Assembly: GCA_019075905.1 (NCBI GenBank)
Contig: JAGXAM010000006.1
Span: forward strand, 79,731 to 143,730
Direction of reading: 5' to 3'
From: Hyphomicrobiales bacterium
GTDB lineage: Bacteria > Pseudomonadota > Alphaproteobacteria > Rhizobiales > Beijerinckiaceae
DNA: 64,000 nucleotides
Shown here: positions 1-9,940 of the stretch, piece by piece
How the letters are laid out: each line of letters begins with the position of its first letter
How positions within the stretch are numbered: the stretch's first letter is position 1
The notes under the pieces: generated by a model
Databases searched by the model: none
Seen by the model: the letters and a program-made list of their open reading frames with translations, nothing else
What the model was told of the DNA's origin: nothing
Program-made: the position numbers and the translations under genes

Positions 1-1318
1 AAATCAGCATCTGGCCGTCGATGTTGAGCTTGACGATGGCCTCGGCCATGTTGACGAGCGTGCCGGCCGAATTATGGCGGCGCTCGACATTGACACGGTA
101 GTGCTCGACCTCGAAATAATGCGGCACCTCGCCCAGCACCCGGCGCGCCAGCAGCGTGAAGGAGGCATCCGCCCCCTCATAGGCATAGCCTTGCGCCTCT
201 TGTTCCTTGACTTCCTCAAGCAGGCGATTGATGCGCGGATCATCCTTGTGCACGGCGAGGCCGAGGCGCTCCAGCTCGCTCAAGATGTTGGATTTGCCGC
301 CCTGGTCGGAAATCAGCACCCGCCGCTGGTTGCCCACCAGCGCCGGGTCGATATGCTCATAGGTGCGCGGGTCCTTGAGCACGGCGGAAGCATGGATGCC
401 AGCCTTGGTGGCAAAGGCGCTGGCCCCGACATAGGGCGCATGGCGATCAGGCGCCCGGTTCAGCAATTCATCGAGCGTATGGCTGATCTTGCTGAGATGG
501 CCCAGCGCCGCGAGGCTGATGCCGGTCTCATAGCGCGACGCCAGTTCCGGCTTCAGCAGCAGGCTCGGGATCAGCGAGGTGAGATTGGCATTGCCGCAGC
601 GCTCGCCCAGCCCGTTCAGCGTGCCCTGCACCTGGCAGCAACCGGCCTCGATCGCCGCCAGCGAATTGGCTACGGCATTTTCTGTGTCATTATGGGCATG
701 GATGCCAAGATAAGCCCCGGGAATGGTCTGCGTCACCTCGCTGACGATCCTGGCAATCTCATGCGGCAGCGTGCCGCCATTGGTGTCACACAGCACCACC
801 CAGCGTGCGCCTGCCGCCCGCGCCGCGCTGGCGCATTGCAGCGCATAGGCCGGATTGGCCTTGTAGCCATCGAAGAAATGCTCGCAATCGAACACCACTT
901 CCCGGCCTCGTGCGACCGCCGTCGCCACCGATTCACGGATGCCCTCAAGATTGTCCTCAAGCGACACGCCCAGCGCCACCGTCACCTGGTAATCCCAGCT
1001 CTTGGCGACAAAGGTAATGGTATCGGCATCAGCCTCCAGCAGCGCCGCCACGCCCGGATCATTGGCCGCCGAGCGCCCTGCCCGCTTGGTCATGCCAAAG
1101 GCGCAGAATTTGGCGCGCGCCACCGGTTTGCTCGCAAAAAACTCGGTATCAAGCGGATTGGCTCCCGGATAGCCGCCCTCGACATAATCGAGGCCGAGCT
1201 CATCCAGCAGCCCGGCAATGCGGCGCTTGTCATCGAGCGAAAAGTCAACACCGGTCGTCTGCGCGCCATCGCGCAGCGTCGTGTCGAAAAGATAGAGCCG
1301 CGTTCGCGGCATGGTCAT
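1..1318 (-). CDS. cimA: (R)-citramalate synthase, 3' end cut by window
   Basis: This is a LeuA-like HMGL-fold enzyme that condenses pyruvate with acetyl-CoA to citramalate, an entry to 2-oxobutanoate and isoleucine. The N-terminus carries the TLRDGAQ signature (residues about 14-20), and the metal-binding HAHND motif places its His residues at 207 and 209. The [10 protein letters not shown] stretch and the long barrel match the CimA subgroup (TIGR00977 type) better than isopropylmalate synthase, though a homocitrate-like role cannot be fully excluded. The start chosen is the ATG at 1318, because its first bases form an ATGA overlap with the aspS stop, implying translational coupling. A second in-frame ATG lies two codons on. 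The C-terminal regulatory domain runs off the left edge, so about 439 codons are visible. Confidence 0.9.
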   Translation of the reverse strand, partial: MTMPRTRLYLFDTTLRDGAQTTGVDFSLDDKRRIAGLLDELGLDYVEGGYPGANPLDTEFFASKPVARAKFCAFGMTKRAGRSAANDPGVAALLEADADTITFVAKSWDYQVTVALGVSLEDNLEGIRESVATAVARGREVVFDCEHFFDGYKANPAYALQCASAARAAGARWVVLCDTNGGTLPHEIARIVSEVTQTIPGAYLGIHAHNDTENAVANSLAAIEAGCCQVQGTLNGLGERCGNANLTSLIPSLLLKPELASRYETGISLAALGHLSKISHTLDELLNRAPDRHAPYVGASAFATKAGIHASAVLKDPRTYEHIDPALVGNQRRVLISDQGGKSNILSELERLGLAVHKDDPRINRLLEEVKEQEAQGYAYEGADASFTLLARRVLGEVPHYFEVEHYRVNVERRHNSAGTLVNMAEAIVKLNIDGQMLI

Positions 1319-3090
1319 GTATCCTTGCTTTGTGGCGTGAAGCGCATCGCCAGCTCCCGCAATTGCTTCGGCGTCGCCGGCGCCGGCGCGCCCATCAAAA
1401 TATCCTCGGCGCGCTGGTTCATCGGAAACAGTGCCACTTCGCGCAGGTTCTGCTCGCCTGCCAGCAACATGACGATGCGGTCAACCCCCGCCGCCATGCC
1501 ACCATGCGGCGGCGCGCCATACTGGAAGGCGCGGTACATGCCGCCAAACCGCTCGATCACCGTCTCCTCGCCATAACCGGCAATCTCGAAAGCCTTGACC
1601 ATGGCCTCGGGGCGATGGTTGCGGATACCGCCCGACGCCAGCTCGAAGCCATTGCAGGCAATATCATATTGAAAGGCCTTCAGGGCCAGTGGATCGGGGC
1701 CGTTGAGCGCCTCGAGCCCGCCTTGCGGCATCGAGAAGGGATTATGCGAGAAGTCGATTTTCTTCTCGTCCTCGTTATATTCATACATCGGGAAATCGAC
1801 GATCCAGGCAAATTCAAACCGGTCCTTGTCGATCAGGTCGAGATCCTCGCCGACCTTGGTGCGCGCCATGCCGGCAAATTTGGCAAATTTCGCCGGATCA
1901 CCGGCCGCAAACAGCGCGGCATCCCCGGCCTTGAGGCCCAGCTGCTGGCGCAGGGCCTCGGCGCGCTCGGGCCCGATATTATTGGCAATGGGGCCGGCCG
2001 GCCCGTCCTCGCGCCAGAAAATATAGCCCATGCCCGGCTGGCCCTCGCCCTGCGCCCAGGAATTCATCTTGTCGCAGAAGGTGCGCTGGCCGCCGCCCGG
2101 CGCCGGGATTGCCCAGACCCGGTTGGCCGGATTTTCCAGCATGCGGGCGAAAACCTTGAAGTTCGAGCCGGCAAAATGTTGCGAAACATCCTTCATCTCA
2201 ATGGGATTGCGCAGGTCGGGCTTGTCGGTGCCATATTTGCGCATGGCCTCGTCATAGGCGATGCGCGGCCAGTTTTGCGTCACCGGACGACCGCCGCCAA
2301 ATTCCTCGAAAATGCCGGAGATCACCGGCTCCATGGTCGCGAACACATCGTCCTGGGTGACAAAACTCATTTCGACATCGAGCTGGTAGAATTCGCCCGG
2401 CAGGCGGTCGGCGCGCGGGTCTTCATCGCGAAAACACGGGGCGATCTGGAAATAGCGGTCAAAGCCCGCCATCATCAGCAATTGCTTGTATTGCTGCGGG
2501 GCCTGCGGCAGCGCGTAAACCTTGCCGGGGTGGATGCGCGAGGGCACCAGAAAGTCGCGCGCCCCTTCAGGCGATGATGCCGTCAGGATCGGTGTGGCAA
2601 ATTCGCTGAAGCCCGCCTGTTTCATGCGCTGGCGCATCGAATCAACCACGCGGGTGCGCAGCATGATATTTTTGTGCAGCCGCTCGCGCCGCAGGTCGAG
2701 GAAGCGATATTTCAGCCGGGTCTCTTCCGGGTAGTCCTGATCACCGAACACCGGCAGCGGCAGGTCTGCCGCCTGCCCGAGCACCTCGATCTCGCGCACA
2801 TAAAGCTCGATGGCGCCGGTCGCCATCTCATCATTCTGCGTGCCTGCCGGGCGCAGCCGCACATCGCCGTCGAGGCGCACGACCCATTCCGAACGCAAGG
2901 TTTCGGCGATCTTGAAAGCCGGCGATTCGGGATCGACCACGCATTGCGTCAGGCCGTAATGATCGCGCACATCGATGAACAGCACACCGCCATGGTCGCG
3001 CACCCTGTGGCACCAGCCGGAAAGCCGCGCGGGTTGTTGGGCATCCGTGGCGCGCAGGGCGCCGCAGGTGTGGGAACGATAGGTGTGCAT
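1315..3090 (-). CDS. aspS: aspartate--tRNA ligase
   Basis: This class II aminoacyl-tRNA synthetase charges tRNA-Asp (in many alphaproteobacteria also tRNA-Asn). The N-terminus has the OB-fold anticodon-binding signature ([10 protein letters not shown], then [14 protein letters not shown]). The catalytic core includes [12 protein letters not shown], an RDEDPRADR motif 2, and the C-terminal GVDRIVMLL motif 3. At about 591 residues it has the usual bacterial length with the GAD insertion domain. I placed the start at the ATG at 3090 because family members begin just before the [10 protein letters not shown] segment. An ATG at 3096 and a GTG at 3138 are also in frame, and none has a convincing ribosome-binding site. 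It overlaps the downstream citramalate synthase by four bases. Confidence 0.95.
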   Translation of the reverse strand: MHTYRSHTCGALRATDAQQPARLSGWCHRVRDHGGVLFIDVRDHYGLTQCVVDPESPAFKIAETLRSEWVVRLDGDVRLRPAGTQNDEMATGAIELYVREIEVLGQAADLPLPVFGDQDYPEETRLKYRFLDLRRERLHKNIMLRTRVVDSMRQRMKQAGFSEFATPILTASSPEGARDFLVPSRIHPGKVYALPQAPQQYKQLLMMAGFDRYFQIAPCFRDEDPRADRLPGEFYQLDVEMSFVTQDDVFATMEPVISGIFEEFGGGRPVTQNWPRIAYDEAMRKYGTDKPDLRNPIEMKDVSQHFAGSNFKVFARMLENPANRVWAIPAPGGGQRTFCDKMNSWAQGEGQPGMGYIFWREDGPAGPIANNIGPERAEALRQQLGLKAGDAALFAAGDPAKFAKFAGMARTKVGEDLDLIDKDRFEFAWIVDFPMYEYNEDEKKIDFSHNPFSMPQGGLEALNGPDPLALKAFQYDIACNGFELASGGIRNHRPEAMVKAFEIAGYGEETVIERFGGMYRAFQYGAPPHGGMAAGVDRIVMLLAGEQNLREVALFPMNQRAEDILMGAPAPATPKQLRELAMRFTPQSKDT

Positions 3091-3297
3091 GGCCATCAAG
3101 GAGGGTCCCGAAACAGGAATTATGGTGATGTCTTCCACACGCCGCGCCGCACTATGTCAAGTGCACGTCGCACATCTGGCGCGCCTCACGCCGGGGCCTG
3201 TCTAAAAACCGAACAATTCCAGCAACCTTTGCTTAACTCTTCGTCAAGCCTGCCATGACATTGATGGCGAAGGATTTTTGAATGTCAGGAGCATAGC

Positions 3298-3675
3298 ATG
3301 CGCACCAAATCTTTCGCTTCGGCCTTGCTGGCCTCTGCCCTGGTCGCGGCGGCGGCAATGACACTGGCCAATCCCGCGCGCGCCGATGGTGACCGCAATG
3401 GCGCGCTGCTCGGCGGCCTGGCGGCCGGACTGGTTGGCGGTGCCATTCTCGATCACGCCCTCAACCAGCCGCGCCCGGTCTATGTCGCCCCGGCCCAGCC
3501 GGTCTATGTCGCGCGCGATCCATATTTCGAGCGCCTGCATGATCTCAAGCGCGAATGCGACCTCGGCGACCGCAATGATTGCATCCGCTTCGGCATGATG
3601 ATCGGCCAGCACCGCGAACACATAGCCGCCTGGCGTCGCGAAGACCCCGATATGTTCATGTGGGACAACCAATAA
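3298..3675 (+). CDS. small exported glycine-rich protein, unknown function
   Basis: This 125-residue protein has a clear Sec signal peptide (basic MRTK start, hydrophobic Ala/Leu core, probable cleavage after about residue 29 at NPARA-D). It is followed by a glycine-zipper-like segment (LLGGLAAGLVGGAILDH, about 37-53), a Pro/Val linker with a repeated PVYVA unit, and a charged C-terminal half containing two Cys (about 83 and 90). Such proteins are common in Hyphomicrobiales and probably sit in the periplasm or outer membrane. A good Shine-Dalgarno sequence (AGGAG) lies about 8 bases before the ATG. It is divergent from aspS and stands alone. No enzymatic motif is visible and I assign no function. 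Confidence 0.75.
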   Translation: MRTKSFASALLASALVAAAAMTLANPARADGDRNGALLGGLAAGLVGGAILDHALNQPRPVYVAPAQPVYVARDPYFERLHDLKRECDLGDRNDCIRFGMMIGQHREHIAAWRREDPDMFMWDNQ

Positions 3676-3683
3676 AGGCACCC

Positions 3684-3790
3684 CGTCATTGCGAGCGTAA
3701 GCGAAGCAACCCAGGTGGCTCGCTCCATCTCAACCGCAATATCACCCCAGCCCCTTTGTTGCTTCGTCGCTAGCGCTCCTCGCAATGACG
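3684..3790. repeat. palindromic intergenic repeat, copy 1
   Basis: An imperfect long hairpin element. The left edge CGTCATTGCGAG pairs with CTCGCAATGACG at the right edge, and an inner GCGAAGCAAC pairs with GTTGCTTCGTCGC. It resembles the widespread REP/BIME-like intergenic repeats built on GTCATTGCGAGCG. A second copy follows 22 bases later in the same orientation. Confidence 0.85.
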
Positions 3791-3812
3791 GTGATGGCTA
3801 AACTTCCAACGC

Positions 3813-3901
3813 CGTCATTGCGAGCGTAAGCGAAGCAACCCAGGTGGCTCGCTCCATCTCCCCGCTTTGTTGCTGCGTCGCTAGCGCTCCTCGCGATGAC
3901 G
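3813..3901. repeat. palindromic intergenic repeat, copy 2
   Basis: Same element as the copy at 3684-3790 but with a shorter centre, so the unit here is about 89 bases. The left arm is identical over more than 40 bases. The right arm differs by single substitutions (GCTGCGTCGC for GCTTCGTCGC, CGCGATGACG for CGCAATGACG), and one of these arm changes weakens the inner stem. Together with copy 1 it fills the 330-base gap between the small exported gene and glyA. Confidence 0.85.
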
Positions 3902-4005
3902 GCACGCATGCGCCATCCGTGCTTTCGCAATGCGAGGCAACATGCTATGCGCCTGTGTCTCTGAAACCGGCGGCGCGTCCGCCCGCTTGACGCAAAGGTC
4001 TTGCC

Positions 4006-5310
4006 ATGAACAGCCCTGTGCAGCCCGCTGCCTTTCGCTCCAACAGTTTCTTTGGCGCCTCCCTGCACGAAGCAGATCCGGAACTGGCCCGCTCGATTGA
4101 TCTCGAACTTGGCCGCCAGCGCGACGAGATCGAGCTGATCGCTTCCGAAAACATCGTCTCGCGCGCCGTGCTGGAAGCGCAGGGCTCGGTGATGACCAAC
4201 AAATATGCCGAAGGCTATCCCGGCAAGCGCTATTATGGCGGCTGCCAGTTTGTCGATATTGCCGAGAAACTCGCCATCGAGCGGGCGACGCGGCTGTTTT
4301 CCTGCAAATTCGCCAATGTCCAGCCCAATTCCGGCTCACAGGCCAACCAGGCGGTGTTTCTGGCGCTGATGCAGCCGGGTGACACGTTCATGGGCCTCGA
4401 TCTTGCCGCCGGTGGCCACCTCACCCATGGCGCCAGCGCCAACATGTCCGGCAAATGGTTCAAGCCCGTAAGCTACGGCGTCTGCGTCGTCGACCAGAAG
4501 ATCGATATGGAAGCCGTTGAACGCCTCGCCCGTGAGCACAAGCCCAAACTCATCATTGCCGGCGGTTCGGCCTATTCGCGCCATTGGGATTTCGCCCGCT
4601 TTCGCGCCATCGCCGATGCGGTCGGCGCCTATTTCATGGTCGACATGGCGCATTTCGCCGGGCTTGTGGCGGGCGGTGCCCATCCCTCGCCCTTCCCCCA
4701 TGCCCATGTCGTCACCACCACCACCCATAAAACCCTGCGCGGCCCGCGTGGCGGCCTGATCCTCTCCGACGACGAGGCCATCGCCAGGAAGCTCAATTCG
4801 GCGATTTTCCCCGGCCTGCAAGGCGGCCCGCTGATGCACGTCATCGCTGCCAAGGCGGTAGCTTTCGGCGAGGCGCTGCGGCCGGATTTTGCCGCCTATG
4901 CCCGGCAGGTGGTCGCCAATGCGCAGATGCTGGCCACGACCCTAGCGGACGCCGGTTTCGATATTGTCTCGGGCGGCACCGATAATCATTTGATGCTGGT
5001 GGACCTGCGGCCGAAAAAGCTCACCGGCAAGGCGGCCGAGGCAGCGCTGGGGCGCGCCCATATCACCTGCAACAAGAATGGCGTGCCCTTCGACACCGAA
5101 AAGCCGACCATCACCTCCGGCATCCGGCTGGGTTCGCCGGCAGCAACCTCGCGCGGTTTCGGCACGGCGGAATTCCGCATGGTCGGCGACCTGATCGTCG
5201 AGACGCTGGAAGGCCTCGCCAGACACGGCGATGAAGGCAATGGCGAGGTCGAGGCTTCGGTGCGCAAGCGTGTTGCCGAACTGACACGGCGCTTCCCGAT
5301 TTATGCGTGA
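4006..5310 (+). CDS. glyA: serine hydroxymethyltransferase
   Basis: This PLP enzyme interconverts serine and glycine and generates 5,10-methylene-tetrahydrofolate. The family signatures are complete: [10 protein letters not shown] near the N-terminus, [23 protein letters not shown] and [15 protein letters not shown], with the PLP-binding lysine at residue 242. The 434-residue length is normal. The ATG at 4006 has a weak AAAGGT ribosome-binding site. In many alphaproteobacteria nrdR follows directly, but here an unrelated low-GC gene (5339-6265) separates them. The preceding repeats probably isolate glyA from upstream transcription, and I see no riboswitch in the leader. Confidence 0.97.
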   Translation: MNSPVQPAAFRSNSFFGASLHEADPELARSIDLELGRQRDEIELIASENIVSRAVLEAQGSVMTNKYAEGYPGKRYYGGCQFVDIAEKLAIERATRLFSCKFANVQPNSGSQANQAVFLALMQPGDTFMGLDLAAGGHLTHGASANMSGKWFKPVSYGVCVVDQKIDMEAVERLAREHKPKLIIAGGSAYSRHWDFARFRAIADAVGAYFMVDMAHFAGLVAGGAHPSPFPHAHVVTTTTHKTLRGPRGGLILSDDEAIARKLNSAIFPGLQGGPLMHVIAAKAVAFGEALRPDFAAYARQVVANAQMLATTLADAGFDIVSGGTDNHLMLVDLRPKKLTGKAAEAALGRAHITCNKNGVPFDTEKPTITSGIRLGSPAATSRGFGTAEFRMVGDLIVETLEGLARHGDEGNGEVEASVRKRVAELTRRFPIYA

Positions 5311-5338
5311 ATGATCCGAGATATGGATGGGCTGCACG

Positions 5339-6265
5339 ATGAGCCACGCTGAATTATCACTACGATATGAAGGCGCTGCGGTTGACAGCGGTGTTATGGA
5401 CGTGCGCGATCTCGCACCTGCACTGCTGGCGGTCGGCAACCTGATTGAAGCAACTCATCGCGTCGTCCACGGCGAAAATACCTCTGCCAAAGTGCAAGTC
5501 AGGGCAGTTGGAAAGGGTTCCTTTTACATCGGCTTTGATGTTTCGGTCGCATTTCTCCAAGGCGTTCGCGATTTAATGGCAGGGCCGGACGGAACCTCGG
5601 CTGCAAACATCATTAACATTTTAGTCGGCAGCGGAGTGGTGGGCGGAGGTGCCCTCAAATTGATCAAATGGCTAAAAGGGCGCCGTCCTTCGGCCATTCA
5701 GCGTAAAGCGCCCGGTCGCGTGGTTGTGGAAATCGATGGTGCGTCAATCGAAGTTGATGAAGTTGTGGCTCGTGTCGCCATTGATGTAAGTGTTCGCCTT
5801 GCTCTTTCTAGGGTCGTGGCCGAGCCTTTGTCGAAGGATGGAATAGATTCCGTCACTTTGGGTTCAACACTCGATCCAGAAAGGATTGAGAAGGCGGACG
5901 GGTATTCCTTTTTGGAACTTCCTGATCGCGAAGCTGGTGCCTATGAGTATCGGTATCGAGCGCCTTTTTCTATCGTCTCCCTTTCCTTTAAGTCAGGCAA
6001 TAAATGGCGTTTGAACGATGGAAGAGCCACCTTGAATGTGACTGTATTGGACGAATCCTATCTCCAGCGTATCGATAATAATGAGGTTAGCTTTGCGAAA
6101 AGCGATATTCTGATATGCGACGTCCGTGTTGATGTTCGGGAAGATTCCAGCGGTTTGAAGTCAGAATATTTTATAGAGCGCGTTTTGGAGCATCGCCCTC
6201 CGAGCAAACAGATGTCTCTCTTTGAACGCGGCGGCGTTGATCCGACCTCCGAGTCGGAAACGTGA
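5339..6265 (+). CDS. unknown protein with one possible membrane segment
   Basis: This roughly 308-residue protein has no family name I can assign with confidence, though similar hypothetical proteins occur sporadically in proteobacterial accessory regions. The N-terminal part is soluble (AELSLRYEG, then MDVRDLAPALLAVGNLIEATHRVV), followed by a KVQVRAVGKGSFYIGFDVSV beta segment. A glycine-rich hydrophobic stretch at about residues 86-104 (ANIINILVGSGVVGGGALKL) ends in KWLKGRRP. The C-terminal half is predicted beta-rich, closing with SKQMSLFERGG. Base composition is clearly lower in GC than glyA and nrdR, and codon use differs, suggesting horizontal acquisition. I chose the ATG at 5339 because a purine-rich GGATGGG lies before it. 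An ATG at 5327 is also possible. It sits 28 bases after glyA and 22 before nrdR, so it may be co-transcribed. Confidence 0.7.
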   Translation: MSHAELSLRYEGAAVDSGVMDVRDLAPALLAVGNLIEATHRVVHGENTSAKVQVRAVGKGSFYIGFDVSVAFLQGVRDLMAGPDGTSAANIINILVGSGVVGGGALKLIKWLKGRRPSAIQRKAPGRVVVEIDGASIEVDEVVARVAIDVSVRLALSRVVAEPLSKDGIDSVTLGSTLDPERIEKADGYSFLELPDREAGAYEYRYRAPFSIVSLSFKSGNKWRLNDGRATLNVTVLDESYLQRIDNNEVSFAKSDILICDVRVDVREDSSGLKSEYFIERVLEHRPPSKQMSLFERGGVDPTSESET

Positions 6266-6287
6266 CTGTAGAATTGGATAACTGACA

Positions 6288-6785
6288 ATGCGTTGCCCCT
6301 ATTGCGGTGCCACCGACAGCCAGGTGAAGGATTCGCGGCCCGCCGATGATGCGGCCTCGATCCGGCGCCGCCGCGTCTGCCCGGATTGCGGCGGCCGTTT
6401 CACCACCTTCGAGCGCGTGCAATTGCGCGAACTGATGGTGCTCAAGAAATCCGGTCGCCGCGTGCCATTTGACCGTGACAAGCTGATGCGCTCGCTGGCG
6501 ATCTCGCTGCGCAAGCGCCCGGTCGAGCCCGAACGGGTCGAGCGGCTGGTCAATGGCATCGTCCGCCAGCTTGAGAACAGCGGCGAAACTGATATCGACT
6601 CCGGCCAGATCGGGGAAATGGTGATGGAGGGCCTCGCCAATCTCGATCAGGTCGCCTATGTGCGCTTCGCCTCGGTCTATCGCAATTTCAACGAGGCGCG
6701 CGATTTTGGCCGGTTTCTGGTCGAACTCAGCGAGCCGAAGCGCGAAAACGACGCTGCCGACGAGCCCGGCGACAAGCCGGCATGA
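6288..6785 (+). CDS. nrdR: transcriptional repressor NrdR
   Basis: NrdR senses ATP/dATP and represses ribonucleotide reductase genes through NrdR boxes. The N-terminal zinc ribbon has Cys3, Cys6, Cys31 and Cys34 (CPYC and CPDC). The ATP-cone domain follows (about residues 49-139: [20 protein letters not shown] through [12 protein letters not shown]). The 165-residue length fits the family, with a short acidic tail after residue 150. It is the first gene of a tightly packed nrdR-ribD-ribE run: its stop overlaps the ribD start by four bases (ATGA). This nrdR-rib linkage is well known in proteobacteria. Confidence 0.97.
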   Translation: MRCPYCGATDSQVKDSRPADDAASIRRRRVCPDCGGRFTTFERVQLRELMVLKKSGRRVPFDRDKLMRSLAISLRKRPVEPERVERLVNGIVRQLENSGETDIDSGQIGEMVMEGLANLDQVAYVRFASVYRNFNEARDFGRFLVELSEPKRENDAADEPGDKPA

Positions 6786-7879
6786 GCGCGCTCAATGAGC
6801 GGTTCATGCAGGCGGCGCTGGCCTATGGAAGGCGCGGCCTTGGCAGGACGGCGACCAACCCGGCCGTCGGCGCTCTGGTGGTCCGCGATGGCATCATCAT
6901 CGGCCGCGGCTTCACACAGGACGGCGGGCGCCCGCATGCCGAACCCGTAGCCCTCGCCGAGGCCGGAGCGCAAGCGCGCGGCGCGACGCTTTATGTGACG
7001 CTGGAGCCCTGCAGCCATCACGGCAAGACCCCGCCCTGCGCCGAAGCCATTATTGCTTCCGGCATTGCCCGCGTGGTTTCGGCCATGCCTGACCCCGATG
7101 CGCGGGTCAGCGGGCGCGGCCACGCGCTGCTGCGGGCCGCCGGCATTGAAGTCGTTGTCGGCCCCGGCGAAGGCCAGGCCCGGCGCGATCATCGCGGCCA
7201 TATCTGCCGCGTCACCCGCCAGCGGCCGATGATCACCCTGAAACTCGCCCGCAGCGCTGACGGTTTCGCCGGGGCCCCAGCAGGCCAGCCGCGCCTGATG
7301 ATCTCCGGCGCTGCCGCCATGGGCCGCACCCATATGTTGCGGGCCCTGCATGATGGCGTGATGATCGGCATCGGCACCGCGCTCGCCGATGATCCGCAGC
7401 TCTCGGTGCGCCTGCCCGGCATGACCGGGCGCCAACCCATGCGCATCGTGCTGGATGCGCAGGCGCGCCTTCCACCGGGCGCCCGCCTTGCTGATGGCAC
7501 CGCCAGCGTGCTGCTGGCCTGCGGCCCGCAGGCACCCGCCGCAGCGCGGGCCCGCTGGCAGGCGCGCGGCGTCACCCTCGCTGAAATTGCCACCAGCACA
7601 GACGGGCGGCTCGATCTTGTCGATGTCATGGCCCGGCTCTTTCAGCAGGGCCTGACGCGGGTATTTTGCGAGGGCGGCCCAACTCTGGCCCACAGCCTGC
7701 TGGTCGCAGATCTCGTCGATGAGGTGCTGCTGGTCACCAACCAACAGCTTCATGCCGGTGCTGGCTTTATGGCGCTTGATGCTGCGGGCCAGGCTCTGGT
7801 CACCGGCAGGTTTCGCCGCTACCAGCAGATGCACGCCGGCGTCGATCTCATCGAGGCCTTTGAACGCGAGGATAAATAA
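6782..7879 (+). CDS. ribD: bifunctional riboflavin biosynthesis deaminase/reductase
   Basis: RibD carries out the second and third steps from GTP to riboflavin: deamination of the pyrimidine and reduction of its ribosyl side chain. The N-terminal cytidine-deaminase fold has zinc ligands His52 (HAEP, with catalytic Glu54), Cys77 and Cys86 ([11 protein letters not shown]). The C-terminal reductase domain (about 150-360) has the expected [10 protein letters not shown] start and [13 protein letters not shown] motif. Length (365) is normal. It overlaps nrdR by four bases and ribE by one base (TAATG), so the three are almost certainly translated together. Confidence 0.96.
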   Translation: MSALNERFMQAALAYGRRGLGRTATNPAVGALVVRDGIIIGRGFTQDGGRPHAEPVALAEAGAQARGATLYVTLEPCSHHGKTPPCAEAIIASGIARVVSAMPDPDARVSGRGHALLRAAGIEVVVGPGEGQARRDHRGHICRVTRQRPMITLKLARSADGFAGAPAGQPRLMISGAAAMGRTHMLRALHDGVMIGIGTALADDPQLSVRLPGMTGRQPMRIVLDAQARLPPGARLADGTASVLLACGPQAPAAARARWQARGVTLAEIATSTDGRLDLVDVMARLFQQGLTRVFCEGGPTLAHSLLVADLVDEVLLVTNQQLHAGAGFMALDAAGQALVTGRFRRYQQMHAGVDLIEAFEREDK

Positions 7880-8487
7880 TGTTTACCGGTCTGGTCAGCG
7901 ATGTGGGTGACATTCTCGAAGTCGGCGGCTCCGACAGCCTGCGACGCCTGAAAATCGCCTGCCGTTATCCCCACGCCAGCCTCGCCATGGGCGCTTCGGT
8001 CGCCTGTTCAGGCGTCTGCATGACGGTCGTTGACAAGGGCGAGACCGCAGGGCGCGACTGGTTTTGCGTCGATGCTGCCGCCGAGACCCTGCGCCTGACC
8101 ACAGTCGGGCGCTGGCAGCAAGGCACAAGCATCAATCTCGAACGCGCGCTGAAAATCGGCGATGAGCTGGGCGGCCATATCGTCAGTGGCCATGTCGATG
8201 GTCTCGCGCTCCTGCGCGCCCGCCGCGATTTCGAAGGCATGGCCGAATTCACCCTCACCGCCCCGAGCGACCTGGCTCGTTTCATCGCGCCCAAGGGATC
8301 GGTCTGCCTCGATGGCACGTCGCTCACCGTCAATACGGTCGATGGTCAGGATTTCACCGTGCTGCTGATCCCGCACACATTGGCGGTCACGACATGGGGC
8401 CAGCGCAAGCCCGGCGACGAGCTCAATCTCGAAGTCGATACCATGGCGCGCTACGCCGCGCGACTGCGCGAATTTGCGCCATCCTGA
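7879..8487 (+). CDS. ribE: riboflavin synthase, alpha subunit
   Basis: This enzyme dismutates two 6,7-dimethyl-8-ribityllumazine molecules to riboflavin and the pyrimidine precursor. It begins with the diagnostic MFTGLV sequence. It contains two homologous lumazine-binding barrels (about 1-95 and 96-190), each with a GGHIVSGHVDG- or CLDGTSLTVN-type element. At 202 residues it has the standard length. The start codon shares a base with the ribD stop. Its substrate is made by ribH, which here is encoded on the opposite strand about 1.5 kb away. Four bases separate its end from the converging thiL. Confidence 0.95.
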   Translation: MFTGLVSDVGDILEVGGSDSLRRLKIACRYPHASLAMGASVACSGVCMTVVDKGETAGRDWFCVDAAAETLRLTTVGRWQQGTSINLERALKIGDELGGHIVSGHVDGLALLRARRDFEGMAEFTLTAPSDLARFIAPKGSVCLDGTSLTVNTVDGQDFTVLLIPHTLAVTTWGQRKPGDELNLEVDTMARYAARLREFAPS

Positions 8488-8491
8488 GGCC

Positions 8492-9469
8492 TCAAAGGTG
8501 GCTGTAGGCCGGGCTGGCAAAGCTCATCGCTGAGCCATCGGCCGCCCGCCAGGTGATCAGCCTGTGCGCCTGCACCACACCGATCCGCGTGATCTTGACG
8601 CCGGCCCGGGCGCAATCCTGCTCGAAAGCTGAACAGGCATGTGGCGGGACGCAGGAGATAATTTCATAATCATCACCTCCAGTTAGAGCCGTTTCTTCCA
8701 ATGTTGGTTCCAATGACAGCGCCGCATGAACAGCCGGCGAAAACGGCACGGCCGCCGCCTCGATGATGCCACCCTGCCCTGATGCTGCCAGCAGCCGGCC
8801 AAGATCGCCCACCAGCCCGTCCGACACATCCATCGCTGCATGGGCATGGGTGCGCAGCGCCGCCCCGAGCGCCATACGCGGCTCCGGCCGGTGATAGCGC
8901 GCCTCAAGATGGCGACGGTGCCTTGCCGCCAGCGCCAGCCGGTCCGGGCTTTTCAGGCAAACGAGGCCAAGCGCCGCATCGCCAATCGTACCCGAGACAT
9001 AAATGGCATCGCCGCTGACGGCGCCGCTGCGCGTGACCATGCGGCCCTCGCCCACCTCGCCGAAAGCGGTGATCGTCAGGGCCAGCGGCCCCGTCGTCGC
9101 CACCGTATCGCCGCCAATGAGCGCAATCCCGAAGCGCGCCATATCCGCGCCAAGACCCTTGGCAAAGCCCTCGAACCAGCCTGGCTCCAGCCCTTGGGGC
9201 AGCATCAGCGCCAGCGTAAAGGCCCGTGGCCGCGCGCCCTTGGCCGCCAGATCGGAAAGATTGACCCGCAAGGCCTTGCCGGCAATGATTTCGGCCGGAT
9301 CATCCGCGAAGAAATGCACCCCCGCCACCAGCGCATCTGTGGTGATCACCCATTCATGCCCGGCGCGCGGCGCCAGCAAGGCGGCATCATCGAGCAGGCC
9401 AAGTCCCTCCGGCCCGGCCAGCGGCGCGAAATAGCGGGCAATGAGGTCATGCTCGCGCGAGGCACCCAT
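8492..9469 (-). CDS. thiL: thiamine-monophosphate kinase
   Basis: ThiL phosphorylates thiamine monophosphate to thiamine diphosphate, the active cofactor. It has the PurM/ThiL ATP-binding fold: GLLDDAALLAPRAG near the N-terminus, a WVITTDALVAGVHF metal-binding segment, NLSDLAAKGARP, and LIGGDT. The C-terminal part contains AAMDVSDGLVGDLGRLL and TGGDDYEII. The 325-residue length is normal. It is the last gene of ribH-nusB-thiL with only 2 bases to nusB, and it converges on ribE with no room for a conventional terminator. Confidence 0.95.
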   Translation of the reverse strand: MGASREHDLIARYFAPLAGPEGLGLLDDAALLAPRAGHEWVITTDALVAGVHFFADDPAEIIAGKALRVNLSDLAAKGARPRAFTLALMLPQGLEPGWFEGFAKGLGADMARFGIALIGGDTVATTGPLALTITAFGEVGEGRMVTRSGAVSGDAIYVSGTIGDAALGLVCLKSPDRLALAARHRRHLEARYHRPEPRMALGAALRTHAHAAMDVSDGLVGDLGRLLAASGQGGIIEAAAVPFSPAVHAALSLEPTLEETALTGGDDYEIISCVPPHACSAFEQDCARAGVKITRIGVVQAHRLITWRAADGSAMSFASPAYSHL

Positions 9470-9471
9470 GG

Positions 9472-9936
9472 CTAGTCCCGATTGGCAAATTCTTCCAGCC
9501 GCAATTCATGGGCGAGCGTGTCGAGCACGGCATTGATCATGCCGGCCTCGTCGCGGCCATAAAACGCACCGGCAACATCGACATATTCGGTAATGACCAC
9601 CCGCGCGGGAACATCGAGGCGCTTTTTCAGCTCATAGCTTCCGGCCCGCAGGATCGCCCGCATCAAGGCCTCGATGCGTGCCAGCGGCCAGGTCTTTTCC
9701 AGCCGCAGGTCGATCAGGCGGTCGAGCGCCACCTGGTCGGCCAGCACACCGATGAGAATATCACGAAAAAAGGCAATTTCGGCGGGCTTGTACTGGTCGC
9801 CCTCGACTTCCTTGCCGATCCAGTGCGCTTCAAACTCGGCCAGACATTCATTGATGCCACGCCCGGTGACATCCATCTGGTAGAGGGCCTGGCAAGCCGC
9901 CAGTCGGGCAGCCGTGCGGTGTTCTGCGCGTGACAT
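9472..9936 (-). CDS. nusB: transcription antitermination factor NusB
   Basis: NusB binds boxA RNA with NusE (S10) and supports antitermination on rRNA operons. The protein is all-helical, beginning RTAARLAACQALYQMD and ending with an EYVDVAGAFYGRDEAGMINAVLDTLA segment typical of the family. I chose the ATG at 9936, giving 154 residues and a 4-base gap after ribH. A further ATG at 9969 would overlap ribH by 29 bases and adds a segment not expected in NusB. The ribH-nusB pairing is conserved in many bacteria. Confidence 0.93.
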   Translation of the reverse strand: MSRAEHRTAARLAACQALYQMDVTGRGINECLAEFEAHWIGKEVEGDQYKPAEIAFFRDILIGVLADQVALDRLIDLRLEKTWPLARIEALMRAILRAGSYELKKRLDVPARVVITEYVDVAGAFYGRDEAGMINAVLDTLAHELRLEEFANRD

Positions 9937-9940
9937 GGCC

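Noticed and set aside
74..1576. A plus-strand 500-codon frame across the left edge.
   Set aside because: It overlaps the coding strand of cimA and aspS and has no recognisable domain. The compositional bias explains the open frame.
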